Below are positions 34,242 through 34,309 of a stretch of DNA of 34,309 nt, piece by piece. The position numbers and the translations under genes were made by a program. The notes under the pieces were generated by a model. The model saw only the letters and a program-made list of their open reading frames with translations. It was not told where the DNA came from and ran no database searches. The DNA is from Candidatus Elulimicrobium sp. (lineage in GTDB: Bacteria; Omnitrophota; Gorgyraeia; Zapsychrales; Fredricksoniimonadaceae), in assembly GCA_020720365.1 (NCBI GenBank), contig DYOU01000014.1, positions 1 through 34,309 on the forward strand, in the 5' to 3' direction. Positions within the stretch are counted from its first letter, which is position 1. Each line of letters opens with the position of its first letter.

Positions 34242-34309
34242 AACACCTCATTCATCTTGTTTAACCACTTCTGATAAACAACTTATTACAGCAACCATAG
34301 CTATTATTT

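Noticed and set aside
1-34309. tRNA, rRNA, CRISPR arrays or defence islands
   Set aside because: None seen on reading both strands; intergenic space is very limited and otherwise accounted for.

Overview
The window carries a dense set of bacterial housekeeping genes. Almost all of them are on the minus strand, many overlap by a few bases (ATGA, TAATG) or are separated by under 50 bp, and they form long operons read from high to low coordinates. Only rpmB, at the left edge, is clearly on the plus strand. A TolC-type outer-membrane factor, an RND pump, MurA and a periplasmic-type DUF3108 protein indicate a Gram-negative cell plan. Moderate GC content and divergent versions of textbook enzymes suggest a lineage outside the well-studied phyla. 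An Omnitrophota-like or other candidate-phylum bacterium is my guess; the sequence read by eye cannot settle it.

Layout from right to left, in the direction of transcription. 34241-28673: efflux operon of tolC-like, RND and MFS genes; no membrane-fusion adaptor gene is inside the window. 28633-26532: trmD-rplS-rnhB-yraN, the common tRNA/ribosome/RNase H cluster. 26518-18671: a recognisable promoter, then fchA-folD-FAD oxidoreductase-TPR protein-polA-glgA-coaE. 18644-10867: rho, then rpmE (own promoter), prfA, prmC, murA and the tryptophan genes trpG-D-C-F. 10826-10523: a stand-alone transcription unit for a structured RNA with its own promoter and an intrinsic terminator; its 5' half matches the cyclic-di-GMP-I (GEMM-I) riboswitch core. 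10505-10239: a small cysteine-rich YcgN-like gene. 10208-10055: a long imperfect palindrome. 10045-3885: a perfect-TATAAT promoter giving an apparently leaderless mRNA, then zinc-ribbon protein-M20 peptidase-DUF3108-trpB-trpA-M16 peptidase, a 56-aa ORF absent from the ORF track, and rsfS. 3880-520: argS and recJ, converging on rpmB at a 23-bp perfect hairpin.

How they work together: tryptophan synthesis from anthranilate onward is complete (TrpG, D, C, F, B, A) but split in two blocks, and trpE is not in the window. The folate C1 pair is notable: FolD has lost all three residues associated with bifunctional catalysis (Lys54, Gln98 and Asp121 in E. coli numbering) and sits directly behind a FchA-type cyclohydrolase, which suggests a division of labour.

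The strongest candidates for something not previously described are (i) the approximately 210-nt GEMM-I-like RNA with an enlarged architecture ahead of a YcgN-like gene, and (ii) the FolD/FchA split with an adjacent, NAD-site-degenerate flavoprotein. rsfS also appears to start at AUC. No tRNA, rRNA, CRISPR array, complete insertion sequence or prophage was seen.
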